A DNA stretch of 36,173 nucleotides from Thermoleophilaceae bacterium (GTDB taxonomy: Bacteria; Actinomycetota; Thermoleophilia; Solirubrobacterales; Thermoleophilaceae): contig JAICRZ010000009.1 in NCBI GenBank assembly GCA_025937135.1, forward strand, positions 1 through 36,173. The letters are read 5' to 3'. This document shows, one piece after another, positions 1 through 11,372 of this stretch. The stretch's first letter is position 1; each line of letters opens with the position of its first letter. The notes beneath the pieces were generated by a model. The model had not been told where the DNA came from, made no database searches, and worked only from the letters and a program-made list of their open reading frames with translations. The position numbers were made by a program, and so were the translations under genes.

Positions 1-460
1 AGTGCGCCTCGTCGATCACGAGCAGCCCGACGCGCTCGGCGAACAGCGGCAGCATCGAGTCGCGGAAGCGGCGGTTGTTCAGCCGCTCGGGCGAGATCAG
101 CAGCAGGTCGACCTCGTCCCGGTCGAGCATGTCGCGGACGCCGTCCCAGTCGTCGCGGTTCGTGCTGTTGATCGTGTGCGCGCGCAGCCCGAGCCGCTCG
201 GCGGCATCGATCTGGTTGCGCATCAGCGCGAGCAGCGGCGAGATGAGCAGCGTCGGCCCCTCCCCCGCCTCGCGCAGCAGCTTGGTGGCGATGAAGTAGA
301 CGGCCGACTTCCCCCAGCCCGTCCGCTGCACGCACAGCACGCGCCGGCGATCCACCACCAGGTCGTCGATCGCCTCGAGCTGATGCTCACGGAACGTCGC
401 CGAAGGCCCCGCAAGCGTCCGGAGCAACTCCTCTGCCGACTGCGGACTGCGGACTGCCAA
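1..460 (-). CDS. RecQ-like DEAD/DEAH-box ATP-dependent helicase, partial (N-terminal part, runs off window edge)
   Basis: Reverse-strand reading gives ...FREHQLEAIDDLVVDRRRVLCVQRTGWGKSAVYF...LLISPLLALMRNQI...LLISPERLNNRRF...LLVIDEAH: Walker A, SPLLALM and DEAH motifs. Possible TTG start directly after the lepA stop; exact start uncertain. Confidence 0.85.
   Translation of the reverse strand, partial: MAVRSPQSAEELLRTLAGPSATFREHQLEAIDDLVVDRRRVLCVQRTGWGKSAVYFIATKLLREAGEGPTLLISPLLALMRNQIDAAERLGLRAHTINSTNRDDWDGVRDMLDRDEVDLLLISPERLNNRRFRDSMLPLFAERVGLLVIDEAH

Positions 461-461
<1 letters not shown>
434..461 (-). repeat. Heptanucleotide tandem repeat, 4 units: GTTGGCA GTCCGCA GTCCGCA GTCGGCA
   Basis: Direct reading of minus strand; begins at the last base of the lepA stop codon. 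Confidence 0.85.
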
Positions 462-2272
<1,811 letters not shown>

Positions 2273-2282
2273 GGGGTCAAGG

Positions 2283-3908
2283 TTAGGCGCGGCGGAATCT
2301 GCTGCCCAGCAGCCGGCCGATCTGCCGCGCCTCGTCGACGCGCAGCGCTGTGACGGCCACGACGTAGACGAAGATGCCGGCCAGGATCCCGACGCCGAGG
2401 CTCACGATCTGGCTCACCAGCGCGCGCCCGAGCGCATCGTCGAGCGCGAGCCAGACGCCGCGGCTGACCGCCGCGAGCGCCGCGGCGGCCGCCAGGATCC
2501 GCAGCGTCGCGCTCAGCATCCGGCCGCCCTCGATCCCGTGCAGGTCGCGGCGCAGGTAGACCGCCTGGAGGATCACCTGGATCAGCGTGCCCGCCACCGA
2601 GCCGAGCACGACCCCCTTGACGCCGAGCGGCCCGTAGAGCGCGGCGCTGAGTCCCGCGTTCACCACCAGGTTGCCGACCGCGATCCCGGTGTTCAGCCAC
2701 GGCCGCTGGAGGCTGAAGAACGTGCGCGAGAAGAGCAGGCTCGCGCCGTTCGCGGGCAGCGACAGCGCCCACACCCACATCGCCTGCGAGACCAGGTCCG
2801 TGGCGGCGCCGTTGAACGCGCCGCGCTGGTACACGAGCCGCGTGATCGGCTCGGCCAGCACCGCCATGATCGCGGCCGACGGGATCAGCAGCAGCAGGAT
2901 CTGCCGGATGCCGTTGGCCATGGTCGCGCGCAGGTCGCCGATCGCGCCGCGCGCCGCGAACCGTGCCAGCGCCGGGAACAGGATCGTTGCGATCGCGACG
3001 CTGAACAGCCCCTGCGGGAGCATGTAGATGCGGAACGCCTTGTCGATCGCCGACGGCGCCTCGTCGTTCACGAGCGTGCCGAAGATCGAGTTGATCAGCG
3101 CGTCGAAATTGATCAGGCCGAGCGCGATCGTGACCGGCAGCATCAGCTTCAGCACGCGCAGGACGTACGGGTTGCGCCAGTTCCGGCTGACCGTGAAGCG
3201 CCCGCCGCGACCGCGCAGCCACGGCAGCGGCAGCACGAACTGCACGATCGTGCCGACGAGCACGCCGATCGCGTACGAGTAGACCTTGTGGTCGCCGTGG
3301 AAGACCGGCGTCAGGCCGACCAGCGAGCCGATGATGATCAGGTTCCAGACGACCGGCGCCAGCGCCGGAACGCTGAAGTGCTCGAACGAGTTGAGCATCC
3401 CGACGATCACGCCCGACAGCGCCAGCAGTAGGACGATCGGGAACATGATCCGCGAGAGCTGCACGGTCAGGTCCTGAAGGTGTGGCGAGAAGCCCGGCGT
3501 GAACACGGGCATGATCACCGGGGCCAGCAGCCAGAACAGGATCGTGACGCTGCCGAGGATCATCGTGATCAGCGACAGCAGCCCGGACGCGACCGCAAAA
3601 GCCTCGCGTTTGCGGCCCTTTTCGAGCAGCTCGGTGAAGACGGGGACGAACGCGCCCTGGAGCGCGGCGTCGGCGAACAGGGCGCGCATCAGGTTCGGGA
3701 CCTGGAAGGCGATCGTGAACGCCGACATCGGCCCGGTGACGCCGAAGTAGTTGGCGGCGACGATCTCGCGCACCAGCCCGACGACCCGCGAGAGGCCCGT
3801 CGCGGCCGAGAAGAAGAGGGTGCTCAGGCCGAGTCGGCGACCGCGGTCCGATGGCTCGTCCGCGTCCAAGGCGGGCGCTATAGTACGGCCCCGCCGCGCC
3901 GGGTCCAC
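2283..3908 (-). CDS. murJ: Lipid II flippase MurJ (MviN family)
   Basis: 541 aa polytopic protein, N-terminal [28 protein letters not shown]...[26 protein letters not shown] typical of MurJ. Exact start uncertain. Confidence 0.93.
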   Translation of the reverse strand: MDPARRGRTIAPALDADEPSDRGRRLGLSTLFFSAATGLSRVVGLVREIVAANYFGVTGPMSAFTIAFQVPNLMRALFADAALQGAFVPVFTELLEKGRKREAFAVASGLLSLITMILGSVTILFWLLAPVIMPVFTPGFSPHLQDLTVQLSRIMFPIVLLLALSGVIVGMLNSFEHFSVPALAPVVWNLIIIGSLVGLTPVFHGDHKVYSYAIGVLVGTIVQFVLPLPWLRGRGGRFTVSRNWRNPYVLRVLKLMLPVTIALGLINFDALINSIFGTLVNDEAPSAIDKAFRIYMLPQGLFSVAIATILFPALARFAARGAIGDLRATMANGIRQILLLLIPSAAIMAVLAEPITRLVYQRGAFNGAATDLVSQAMWVWALSLPANGASLLFSRTFFSLQRPWLNTGIAVGNLVVNAGLSAALYGPLGVKGVVLGSVAGTLIQVILQAVYLRRDLHGIEGGRMLSATLRILAAAAALAAVSRGVWLALDDALGRALVSQIVSLGVGILAGIFVYVVAVTALRVDEARQIGRLLGSRFRRA

Positions 3909-3932
3909 GCCCTGTCGCGGCGTCTCTGTGTC

Positions 3933-4196
3933 ATGGCCAACATCGCCTCACAAGAAAAGCGCAACCAGCGGTCGCTCCGCGAGCGGCTCGAGAACCGTCG
4001 CTACACGTCGTCGGTGAAGACGTACTTCCGCCGCCTCGAGGCGGCCGTGGGCGACGGCGACGGCGAGCGCGCCGACAGCGAGCTGCGCACTCTGGTCTCC
4101 ACGATCGACCACGCCGTCAAGCGCGGCGCGCTGCACGCCAACAACGGCGCGCGCAAGAAGTCCCGCGCGGCCAAGTTGCGCGCCCGCCTCGGCTAG
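3933..4196 (+). CDS. rpsT: 30S ribosomal protein S20
   Basis: MANIASQEKRNQRSLRERLENRRYTSSVKTYFRRLE...HANNGARKKSRAAKLRARLG; ATG at 3933, internal to the longer ORF 3480-4196. Confidence 0.95.
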   Translation: MANIASQEKRNQRSLRERLENRRYTSSVKTYFRRLEAAVGDGDGERADSELRTLVSTIDHAVKRGALHANNGARKKSRAAKLRARLG

Positions 4197-4930
4197 ACGC
4201 GATTCGTATCGCGCCGGTAGGCGAACCGGGCCAGCCTGACCAGCACGATCGTCCACACGACGACGACGATCCAGCCCTTGGTGCCCCAGGCGCTGCCTCC
4301 GATCCCGACGTGGCCCGCCTGCACCAGCCAGTAGGACGGCAGGTACTGCGCGACGTCGTACAGGAAGGTGCCGTGGGTCAGCGGGAACCAGGCGCCGCTC
4401 ACGAGCGAGAGCAGCGATACCACGCCGCCGGTCGCCGGGCCGATCGAATCGGCCGTCATGAGGTGGCCGAGCAGGATCCCGAGTGCCGCGAACGGCATCA
4501 GCGCGAGCAGCACGAGCGCGGTCACCTCGACCCACTTGCCGAGCGACATGCTCACGCCCAGCGCGAGGCCCGAGATGTAGAGAAGCGCGAGCGTCGTGCA
4601 CGCGGTGAGGTATGCCGTGATGACCTTCGCGCGGAAGTAGGCGACCGCCGTGAGCGGCGTCACGCGCAGTTGCCGCGTCCAGCCGGCCGTCCGCTCGGCG
4701 GCGATGCGCGCCCCGCTGGAGACCATCGCCATCATCGTCCCGAACGAGGCGATGCTCACCATGAAGTACAGCGGCGCCGATATTCCAGAGCCGGCCAGGT
4801 CGTGGTCGCCCTTCTGCGGCCCCGCGATCACGAAGTAGAGGACGAGCGGGAAGACGAGCGTGAAGATGAAGAAGCGCGCGTTCCGCAGCAGGCGGACGAG
4901 CTCGAAGCGCGTGTAGGCGACCTGGCTCAC
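4193..4930 (-). CDS. ABC-2 type transporter permease
   Basis: Hydrophobic multi-TM protein VSQVAYTRFELVRLLRNARFFIFTLVFPLVLYFVIAG...; GTG start overlaps the ATPase stop (GTGA). Confidence 0.85.
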   Translation of the reverse strand: MSQVAYTRFELVRLLRNARFFIFTLVFPLVLYFVIAGPQKGDHDLAGSGISAPLYFMVSIASFGTMMAMVSSGARIAAERTAGWTRQLRVTPLTAVAYFRAKVITAYLTACTTLALLYISGLALGVSMSLGKWVEVTALVLLALMPFAALGILLGHLMTADSIGPATGGVVSLLSLVSGAWFPLTHGTFLYDVAQYLPSYWLVQAGHVGIGGSAWGTKGWIVVVVWTIVLVRLARFAYRRDTNRV

Positions 4931-5844
4931 GCGTCCCCGTCGTCTCCTGTCGTGAGCTCGATGAACGCCTCCTCGAGCCCCGCCCCCGTGATCTCGATGT
5001 CGCGGGCCGCCGGATTGCCCGCGAGCAGCGCGCGGACCGCCGCGTCGGAGTCCGAACACGTGAGGACGACTGCCTCCCCGCGGCGCTCTGCCGATACGAC
5101 GCCGGGGAGTGCGCCCAGCGCGTCCAGGTCGCTGTCGGGCAGGGTCGCGCGGATGCGGCGATTGCCGACGCGCGCCTTGATCTCGGTGGTCGGACCATCG
5201 GCGACCACCCGTCCGTGCGCCATCAGCACGGCGCGGTCGGCGTAGTCGTCGGCCTCGTCGAGGTAGTGCGTGGCGAACAGGACGGTCTTGCCGCTCGACG
5301 CGAATGCCCGCATCGCGGTCCAGAAGGCGATACGGCCCTCGACGTCCATCGCCACGGTCGGCTCGTCGAGCACCAGCAGGTCCGGATCGCTCACGAGCGC
5401 GACGGCGAGACGCACGCGCTGGCTCTGGCCGCCCGACAGCTTCTGCGTGCGGCGCTCCGCGACGTCGGCGATTCCCGCGAGCTCGAGCACCTCGTCGACG
5501 TCCAGCGGGTCGCTGTACAGCGACGCCATCATCGCGACGAGCTCGCGCACCGACAGGTCACGGACGAGCTCGCCGGTCTGGAGCATCGCGCCGACGAGCC
5601 CCGAGTCGATCGCCTCGCGCGGCGTCCGGTCGAGCACTCTGACGCGGCCGCTGTCCGGTGCGCTCAGTCCCAGGAGCATGTCGATCGTCGTGGACTTGCC
5701 CGCGCCGTTGGGGCCGAGCAGCGCCACGGTCTCGCCCGCGTCGATCGTGATGTCGATGCCGCGCACGGCGCGAACCGTTCCCTGCGGCGTATCGAAGGAC
5801 TTGGTCAGATCTGCCAGCGCGATGCCCGTCTGCATGACAGTCAA
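4927..5844 (-). CDS. ABC transporter ATP-binding protein (ABC-2 exporter type)
   Basis: Walker A LLGPNGAGKSTTIDMLLGL, signature KLSGGQSQRVRLAVALVSDPDLLVLDEPTVAMD. Start may be the internal ATG (MQTGIALADL). Confidence 0.95.
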   Translation of the reverse strand: MTVMQTGIALADLTKSFDTPQGTVRAVRGIDITIDAGETVALLGPNGAGKSTTIDMLLGLSAPDSGRVRVLDRTPREAIDSGLVGAMLQTGELVRDLSVRELVAMMASLYSDPLDVDEVLELAGIADVAERRTQKLSGGQSQRVRLAVALVSDPDLLVLDEPTVAMDVEGRIAFWTAMRAFASSGKTVLFATHYLDEADDYADRAVLMAHGRVVADGPTTEIKARVGNRRIRATLPDSDLDALGALPGVVSAERRGEAVVLTCSDSDAAVRALLAGNPAARDIEITGAGLEEAFIELTTGDDGDA

Positions 5845-5894
5845 GTTGTCACTCGATCACGCGGGTGTCGTCCTCCGCGCGAACGGTATTTGTA

Positions 5895-5910
5895 ATAAGT
5901 CCGCACTTAT
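5895..5910. promoter_or_regulatory. Perfect interrupted dyad ATAAGT-CCGC-ACTTAT, candidate operator for the ABC exporter operon
   Basis: Inverted 6-bp arms with 4-nt spacer, read directly; upstream of the ABC ATPase start and overlapping the holA stop. Confidence 0.45.
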
Positions 5911-6863
5911 GCCGCTGCGCGCGCGAGCGTGAGCGAGAACGCGGTGTCCTCGTCAAGCCCGGCGCCGCCGCCGCGGAGCTCGATCTCGAGCTCGGCGAAC
6001 GCACACAGCGCCCGCGCCAGCGCGTCGCGGTCGGCCTTCTTCGCCTGGCCGAGCGTACGCTTGGCCGCCCACGGCGGCATCTTCATCGCCCCGGCGACCT
6101 TCGACTCCGGCACGCCGGCGTCGAGCAGCTCGGCGGCGCGGTGCACGTCGCGCAGCCGGCGGACGATCGGGAAGATCAGCTTCGACGGGCGCTCGTCGCC
6201 GGTGAGGCGCTCCGCGAGTCGCAGGCTCGCGCCGCGGTCGCCGGCCACGAGCGCGTCGGCGAGGTCGTAGACCTGCTGCGGGGCCTCGCTGCACGCCAGG
6301 CGGCGCACCTGGTCGGCGGAGAGCTGCGTCTTGGGGTGCGCCAGGATCGCGAGGCGCTCGACCTCGCGGGCGATTCGCTGCTGGCGCGTGCCGACCGAGG
6401 CCACGAGCGCCTTCGCCGCCTCGCCGTCGAGGTGGAGCCCCTCCTCGGCGGCGCGCTCGATCGCCCACTTCGGCAGCTCCCAAGGTTTCGGCGCCGCGTA
6501 CTCGCGCTGCTCGCCACCCGCCTTCTCGACGGCCTTGGCGAGGCGCGCGAGTGGCTTCCCGCGCGCCACCAGCACGAGGACGGTGCCCTCGGGGATGCCC
6601 GCGAGCGCCTGCTCGAGCGGGTCGAGCTCACCCGCCTTCCACGCCTCGACGCCGTCGACCAGCAGGTAGCGATCGCCGGTGGCGAAGGTCAGGGTCATCA
6701 GCGCGGCCGCCACGATCTCGGGCTTGTCGGCCCTGCCGTCGAAGGTCTCGAGCGCGCCCGGCCCGTTCTCGTCCTCGGCGCGCCTGCGCACGCGCGAGCG
6801 CCACGCGTCGATCTTCGGATCGTCGTCGCCACAGACGAGGTAGGCGGGCTTCAGCGAGGCCAC
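5907..6863 (-). CDS. holA: DNA polymerase III delta subunit
   Basis: 318 aa; KPAYLVCGDDDPKIDAWRSRVRRRAE...QQRIAREVERLAILA...FPIVRRLRDVHRA typical of HolA; neighbour of rpsT and com genes. Confidence 0.9.
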   Translation of the reverse strand: MASLKPAYLVCGDDDPKIDAWRSRVRRRAEDENGPGALETFDGRADKPEIVAAALMTLTFATGDRYLLVDGVEAWKAGELDPLEQALAGIPEGTVLVLVARGKPLARLAKAVEKAGGEQREYAAPKPWELPKWAIERAAEEGLHLDGEAAKALVASVGTRQQRIAREVERLAILAHPKTQLSADQVRRLACSEAPQQVYDLADALVAGDRGASLRLAERLTGDERPSKLIFPIVRRLRDVHRAAELLDAGVPESKVAGAMKMPPWAAKRTLGQAKKADRDALARALCAFAELEIELRGGGAGLDEDTAFSLTLARAAA

Positions 6864-6951
6864 GCGGCCAGTCTAGGGGCGGCACCCGTCGGCTCCGGAT
6901 GGTGAGCGTTTTCAAAGCCGCCGGACGCGCGCGAGCGGGCAGACTGCCGGT

Positions 6952-7797
6952 GTGCGACGCGTGCACACGATCGGCCTCGCGCTCCTCTGTGCGGCGCTCG
7001 CGGGCTGCCATCACGGCGCCGGCCAGGTCGCGAGCGGTTCGCCGCCGGCGCCGCGCGCGCATCCGGCGCTCCCCCGCCCCGCGCGGGCCAAGCCGCCGCA
7101 CGCGACGATCGCGCGGCTGATCCGCTCCGGTCTGCCGGTCTACTGTGGCGGCGCGCGCAGGCCGTACGCGGCGCTCACCTTCGACGACGGCCCGGGCCCG
7201 TACACGCCGCTGGCCCTGCGGATCCTGGGCCATGCGCACGTGCCGGGCACGTTCTTCCTGGTCGGCCGCAACGTCGTGCCGTTCCGCTCGAGCGCGCGGC
7301 GCGAGGCGCGGCGCTACGCGCTCGGCAACCACACGTTCACCCACCCGATGCTCACCGCGCTGCCGGCCGGGGCGATCTTCTCCGAGCTGACCAGGACCAG
7401 CGCTGTCATCCGGCGCCAGACCGGCTACTCGGTCCACCTCTTCCGTCCGCCGTACGAGGCGCATGACGCGACCGTCGACGCCCTCGCGCGCCGCCTCGGC
7501 CTGCTGGAGATCCTCTGGAACGTCGACAGCGCCGACTCGGAGGGCGCGAGCTACGCCCGCATCGCGCGCCGGGTCAAGCGCGGGCTCAGCGACGGGGCGA
7601 TCGTGTTGATGCACGAGAACCGCGGGCAGACGATCCGGGCGCTGAAGTTCCTGATCCTGCCGGCGCTCCGCAGGCGCCACCTGCGGCTCGTGACGGTGCC
7701 GCGACTGCTCGCCGTCGACCCACCCAGTGCGGCGCAGCTGCGGCGCGGCCGCAACGGCTGCCGCTACCACGCCGTTCCCGGGATCGGAGCGGGCTGA
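6952..7797 (+). CDS. Polysaccharide deacetylase (NodB homology), putative lipoprotein
   Basis: Lipobox-like LCAALAGC; NodB motifs AALTFDDGPGP, GNHTFTHP, FRPPYEAHD. Confidence 0.92.
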   Translation: MRRVHTIGLALLCAALAGCHHGAGQVASGSPPAPRAHPALPRPARAKPPHATIARLIRSGLPVYCGGARRPYAALTFDDGPGPYTPLALRILGHAHVPGTFFLVGRNVVPFRSSARREARRYALGNHTFTHPMLTALPAGAIFSELTRTSAVIRRQTGYSVHLFRPPYEAHDATVDALARRLGLLEILWNVDSADSEGASYARIARRVKRGLSDGAIVLMHENRGQTIRALKFLILPALRRRHLRLVTVPRLLAVDPPSAAQLRRGRNGCRYHAVPGIGAG

Positions 7798-9015
7798 CTA
7801 ACGCCTCAGCGTGACGCGCGCGCTCGTGGTTCTCGAGACGCCGCCCGCGTCGCGCGCCACCACGACCTCGCGCGCCTTCAGCCTGTGCTTTCTCACGAGC
7901 AGCTTCCGCGCCGCGCGCGAGAGCTTGATCTTCACCTTCTTGGTCTTGCCGGCCGCGATCGAAAAGTGCGCCTTGCCGAGCTTCGCGTTGTGTGCGCCGC
8001 GAAGGGTGTCGGTGCCGCTGCATCGGCCGGCCGCGGTGGCCGGGCAGCGCACCTTCATGCTCACCCTGCCGCGCTTGTCCACGCGCGCCGTGCGGCCGGC
8101 GATGGCCGCGCCCGCAAAGGCGGAGACCGGGCCCCCGCCGCCGGCCGGCCCGCCGGTCTGATCCGGGCCGCCGCCCCACGTCGGGCCGGTGCCGTCGGCG
8201 ATCCGGCGCTCGCTGCCGGGAGCGCCCGTCGCTGCCGTGACCCAGATGCCGCCGCCGCGCGAGAACACGAGCCGCGTGCCGTCGGGCGACCAGGCGGGGT
8301 GCTCGGCGCCGTTCGCCACGGTGCGGATCGCCGCGTGGCCGGCCATGTCGTAGAGCACGAGATCGCCGCTCGCGGTGGCGCTGCCCGTGGGGGCTGCGAT
8401 GACGGCAACCGTCGTGCCGTCGGGCGACAGCTCGGGTGCGATCAGGTCGTGCCCGGGATCCTCGGCCACGAACGTGTCGCAGCTCGAGTCGTCCGCGACG
8501 GTCACGCAGATGCCGTAGGGCTTGTGCGAGTCGTTGTCCGACGGGACGCTCTTGAGCAGCCGGCCGTCGGGCATGAAGCTCGCGTCCCTGGGCGTGCCGG
8601 GGCAGTGGCGACCGGACCCGTCGCTGTTGAACACGCACACGTACGGGTAGGGCGCGCCGTTGATGTAGTAGGCCTCGAAGTCCAGCACCTGCGCGCCGTC
8701 CTGGCGCAGCTGCGACCCGGACTGCGCCTGGTTCGAGATCTGCGTTCCGGAGGCGACGGCGTTCGGGTCACCGACGAAGAGCGCGCTGGCGTGGACCCAC
8801 GACATCTTCGTGCCGTCCAGGCTGAGCCACGGGCCGAAGTACGGGGCGCCGTCGGTCCCGTCGGTCGTCAGCGCGTGCTGGCCGCTGCCGTCCGGGGCGA
8901 TCGAGCAGAGGTTGTGGCCGGCGCACTCGTAGACCACGGAGGACGCCTGCGCGGAGCCGGCGACCGCGGCCGCGAGGAGGAACGTGAGGAGGCCCACCCT
9001 GCCGAGAGTTCGCAT
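7798..9015 (-). CDS. Secreted WD40/TolB-like beta-propeller (PD40 repeat) protein
   Basis: Signal peptide MRTLGRVGLLTFLLAAAVAGSAQA; repeats such as LSPDGTTVAVIAAP, PAWSPDGTRLVFSRGGGIWV; basic C-terminal domain. Confidence 0.8.
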   Translation of the reverse strand: MRTLGRVGLLTFLLAAAVAGSAQASSVVYECAGHNLCSIAPDGSGQHALTTDGTDGAPYFGPWLSLDGTKMSWVHASALFVGDPNAVASGTQISNQAQSGSQLRQDGAQVLDFEAYYINGAPYPYVCVFNSDGSGRHCPGTPRDASFMPDGRLLKSVPSDNDSHKPYGICVTVADDSSCDTFVAEDPGHDLIAPELSPDGTTVAVIAAPTGSATASGDLVLYDMAGHAAIRTVANGAEHPAWSPDGTRLVFSRGGGIWVTAATGAPGSERRIADGTGPTWGGGPDQTGGPAGGGGPVSAFAGAAIAGRTARVDKRGRVSMKVRCPATAAGRCSGTDTLRGAHNAKLGKAHFSIAAGKTKKVKIKLSRAARKLLVRKHRLKAREVVVARDAGGVSRTTSARVTLRR

Positions 9016-9056
9016 GCCGGCGAGCGTAAGCGCACGTCCATTTCATAAGCAAACGT

Positions 9057-9563
9057 TTATCCACGCCGTCGGCGACCGCGCCTGAACAGCCGCCGCAGCC
9101 GGACGCGGGCGTTGAAGAGCCGCAGCGCGGCGCGGTCGGCGAGCGAGCCCTCGCGCGGCAGCAGCCCGACCTGGCGAGCGAACGAGGCGCCGTCGTAGTA
9201 GACGGTGTTCCGGATGATCTGATCGCCGTCGACCTCGAACACGTCGACGCCGCGGATCTCCAGACGGCGTCCGCTCGCCTGGATGCCCTGAAACGACCCG
9301 CCGTCGAACGTTCCCGACGCGCGCCAGCGAACCACGACCGCATTTGCTTCGGCGACGACCTGCTCGATCTCCATGTCGTAGTCGGGCACCGCGGCGAACA
9401 GCTCCGCAAAGAACCCGCGGACGGCCTCGCGGCCGCGGAACTCGCCGACCGCGACGATGTCGTCGGCGTAGCGATCCGGATGGCCGCGCTCGACGATCCG
9501 GTCGGGGTCGCGGGCGATCGCGCCCTCGATCGACGACAGCGCGACTTCACGTGGCGTGGGCAT
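9057..9563 (-). CDS. SnoaL-like / NTF2-fold protein
   Basis: GAIARDPDRIVERGHPDRYADDIVAVGEFRGREAVRGFFAELFAAVPDYDMEIEQVVAEANAVVVRWRASGTFDG typical of SnoaL-like polyketide cyclase fold; Arg-rich C-terminus RRLFRRGRRRRG. Confidence 0.85.
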   Translation of the reverse strand: MPTPREVALSSIEGAIARDPDRIVERGHPDRYADDIVAVGEFRGREAVRGFFAELFAAVPDYDMEIEQVVAEANAVVVRWRASGTFDGGSFQGIQASGRRLEIRGVDVFEVDGDQIIRNTVYYDGASFARQVGLLPREGSLADRAALRLFNARVRLRRLFRRGRRRRG

Positions 9564-10782
9564 GCGCCGTCCTCTCGATCAGCGATTCGACCTCGCGCGC
9601 GGCGCCGGCGGGCCCGGGCGCGGCGTGGAACGCGGCTGCCAGCGCCGCCGCCCCGTCGCGGCGCGCGACCGCCTGTTCCACGGCGCGCCGCAGCCGCCGC
9701 GCGTCGAGACGTCCCGCCGAGACGCTCGTGCCGGCGCGCGCGACCTCGACGCGGCGCGCCACCTCGAATTGATCGCGCCCGAACGGCACCGCGCAGACCG
9801 GAACACCGGCCGCAAGCGCCTTCTGCGTGATCCCCATGCCGCCGTGACACACCACGCACGCGGCTCGTTCGAGCAGTGGCCGGTGCGGTAGGAAGCGGTG
9901 CACGTGCGCCCCGCGCGGCGCTGGGAGCGTTGCGGGATCGACGCCTGCCGTGGTCACGACGATCTCGTACTCGCCGGTGAGCTCGAGCGCGGTGCGGGCG
10001 AGCTTGCCGTCGTCCTGGAACTCGGTCGAGCAGGTCACGAGGAGAAGGGGGCGCTCCAAGGAGTCGAGCCACGGCGGCGGGTCGGCGGGTGGATCCCATG
10101 TCCCCGGCCCGACCAGGCGAACAGACGGCGGCCAGTCGCTGCGCGGGTACTCGAACGGCTCCGCCGTGTAGTAGAGGACGAGCGGCGCGGTGCCGGCGAA
10201 GAAGTCCGTCGCGTCGCTCAGTGACCGCAGCCCCTCCTTCGCCCTCAGCTCGTTGAGCGGCTTGAGGACCATGCCGGCGAGCGGAGCGAGGACGATTCTG
10301 CGCATGAACGCGTCGCGCGCGCGCCCGACGCGATCGAAGCGCGGCCGGAGACCGAGCCCGTAGGGCGGTGCGTCGCGCGACTCGATCGGCAACGGGAAAT
10401 GGCCGAACGTCGCCCACGGCCGGCCCGACGCCTCCGCCGCCACCGCGGCGCCCCAGGCGGTGCAGTCGATCAGCAGCGCGTCCGCGTCGTCGATCTGCCC
10501 GCGGATGTCGGCGAGCTCGTACGGCGCCCGCTTCACATAGGCGGCCACGTCGCGCCGCTGAGCGCCGATCGGCGTTCGGGCACGCCAGTCGTCGTTCTCG
10601 ATGTGCTCGGCGCGAGGGTCGACGGGCGCGGCTTCGAGGCCGAGCTCCTCCAGCATCGGCACGGCGCTCGCGAGCGTGCGGACGGAGACGTCGTGCCCGC
10701 GGTCGCGCAGCGCTTCGAGCGTCGGTACGAGCGGGTAGAGATGGCCGCGCGACGGCGACGTGTAGACGAGTATCCGGCTCAT
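9547..10782 (-). CDS. GT1-family (MGT/UGT-like) glycosyltransferase
   Basis: SRILVYTSPSRGHLYPLVPTLEALRDRGHDV...LLVTCSTEFQ...VVCHGGMGITQKALAAGVPVCAVPFGRDQFEVARRVE. Confidence 0.92.
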   Translation of the reverse strand: MSRILVYTSPSRGHLYPLVPTLEALRDRGHDVSVRTLASAVPMLEELGLEAAPVDPRAEHIENDDWRARTPIGAQRRDVAAYVKRAPYELADIRGQIDDADALLIDCTAWGAAVAAEASGRPWATFGHFPLPIESRDAPPYGLGLRPRFDRVGRARDAFMRRIVLAPLAGMVLKPLNELRAKEGLRSLSDATDFFAGTAPLVLYYTAEPFEYPRSDWPPSVRLVGPGTWDPPADPPPWLDSLERPLLLVTCSTEFQDDGKLARTALELTGEYEIVVTTAGVDPATLPAPRGAHVHRFLPHRPLLERAACVVCHGGMGITQKALAAGVPVCAVPFGRDQFEVARRVEVARAGTSVSAGRLDARRLRRAVEQAVARRDGAAALAAAFHAAPGPAGAAREVESLIERTAHAHAT

Positions 10783-11333
10783 ACGACCAACCTTTCGATC
10801 ATGCCGTGCACCGCGCGCTTGGCACGGGCCGGCGAGAGCTTCATGTCACGGCGGAGCAGCTTCCAGACGTAGACGTCCGTGACGGCGACGAGCTGAGCGC
10901 TGTGCTCCTCGTCGCGTGGCGAGAAGACCCGCTCGACCCAGTGCCTGTGATCCGCCCGGCCGGCGTCGAGCCGGGACTTCAGCTCCGGCTGCCGTTGCTC
11001 CTGCGCCAGCAGCATGAGAAGCGGATCGCCCCAGCGCTCGTAGTCGTCGAAGATCGCCTCGACGGCCGCGGCCACGTCGCCTGGCGGCGTCTGGTCGCGA
11101 ACGCTCGCGACCTGCGCGTTGGCGACGTCGATGGCCTCCTCGACGAGGTTCGCCCGGTTCCCGAACCGGCGGATCACGGTGCGCACGGCGACGCCGGCAC
11201 GCTCGGCGATGTCCTCCAGCGAGACCTCATCGAGGAAGCGCTCGCCGGCCAGCTCTGCGGCTGCGCTGAGGATCCGCCGCCGCGTGCGGTCCGCGGCCTC
11301 GGCGCGAGCCGTCATGCGATAGGTTCGTGTCAT
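10779..11333 (-). CDS. TetR family transcriptional regulator
   Basis: DRTRRRILSAAAELAGERFLDEVSLEDIAERAGVAVRTVIRRFGNRANLVEEAIDVA: TetR HTH. Stop overlaps glycosyltransferase start. Confidence 0.92.
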   Translation of the reverse strand: MTRTYRMTARAEAADRTRRRILSAAAELAGERFLDEVSLEDIAERAGVAVRTVIRRFGNRANLVEEAIDVANAQVASVRDQTPPGDVAAAVEAIFDDYERWGDPLLMLLAQEQRQPELKSRLDAGRADHRHWVERVFSPRDEEHSAQLVAVTDVYVWKLLRRDMKLSPARAKRAVHGMIERLVV

Positions 11334-11344
11334 TGCGTGATGAC

Positions 11345-11372
11345 ACTAAAATCGCGGCCGCGGAACTGTCAA
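11345..11372 (-). promoter_or_regulatory. Putative sigma70-type promoter of the TetR-GT1-SnoaL operon with a palindrome in the spacer
   Basis: Minus strand: TTGACA (11372-11367), 16-nt spacer containing CGCGGCCGCG (11362-11353), TTTAGT (11350-11345), followed closely by the TetR start at 11333. Confidence 0.55.

Noticed and set aside
3870-3890. TATAGT as -10 element for rpsT
   Set aside because: Plausible -10, but no matching -35 at proper distance and the complementary strand reads an equally plausible element toward murJ; not called as a feature.
7885-9048. 387-codon plus-strand ORF opposite the WD40-like gene
   Set aside because: Antisense shadow; the minus-strand frame has a signal peptide and beta-propeller repeats.
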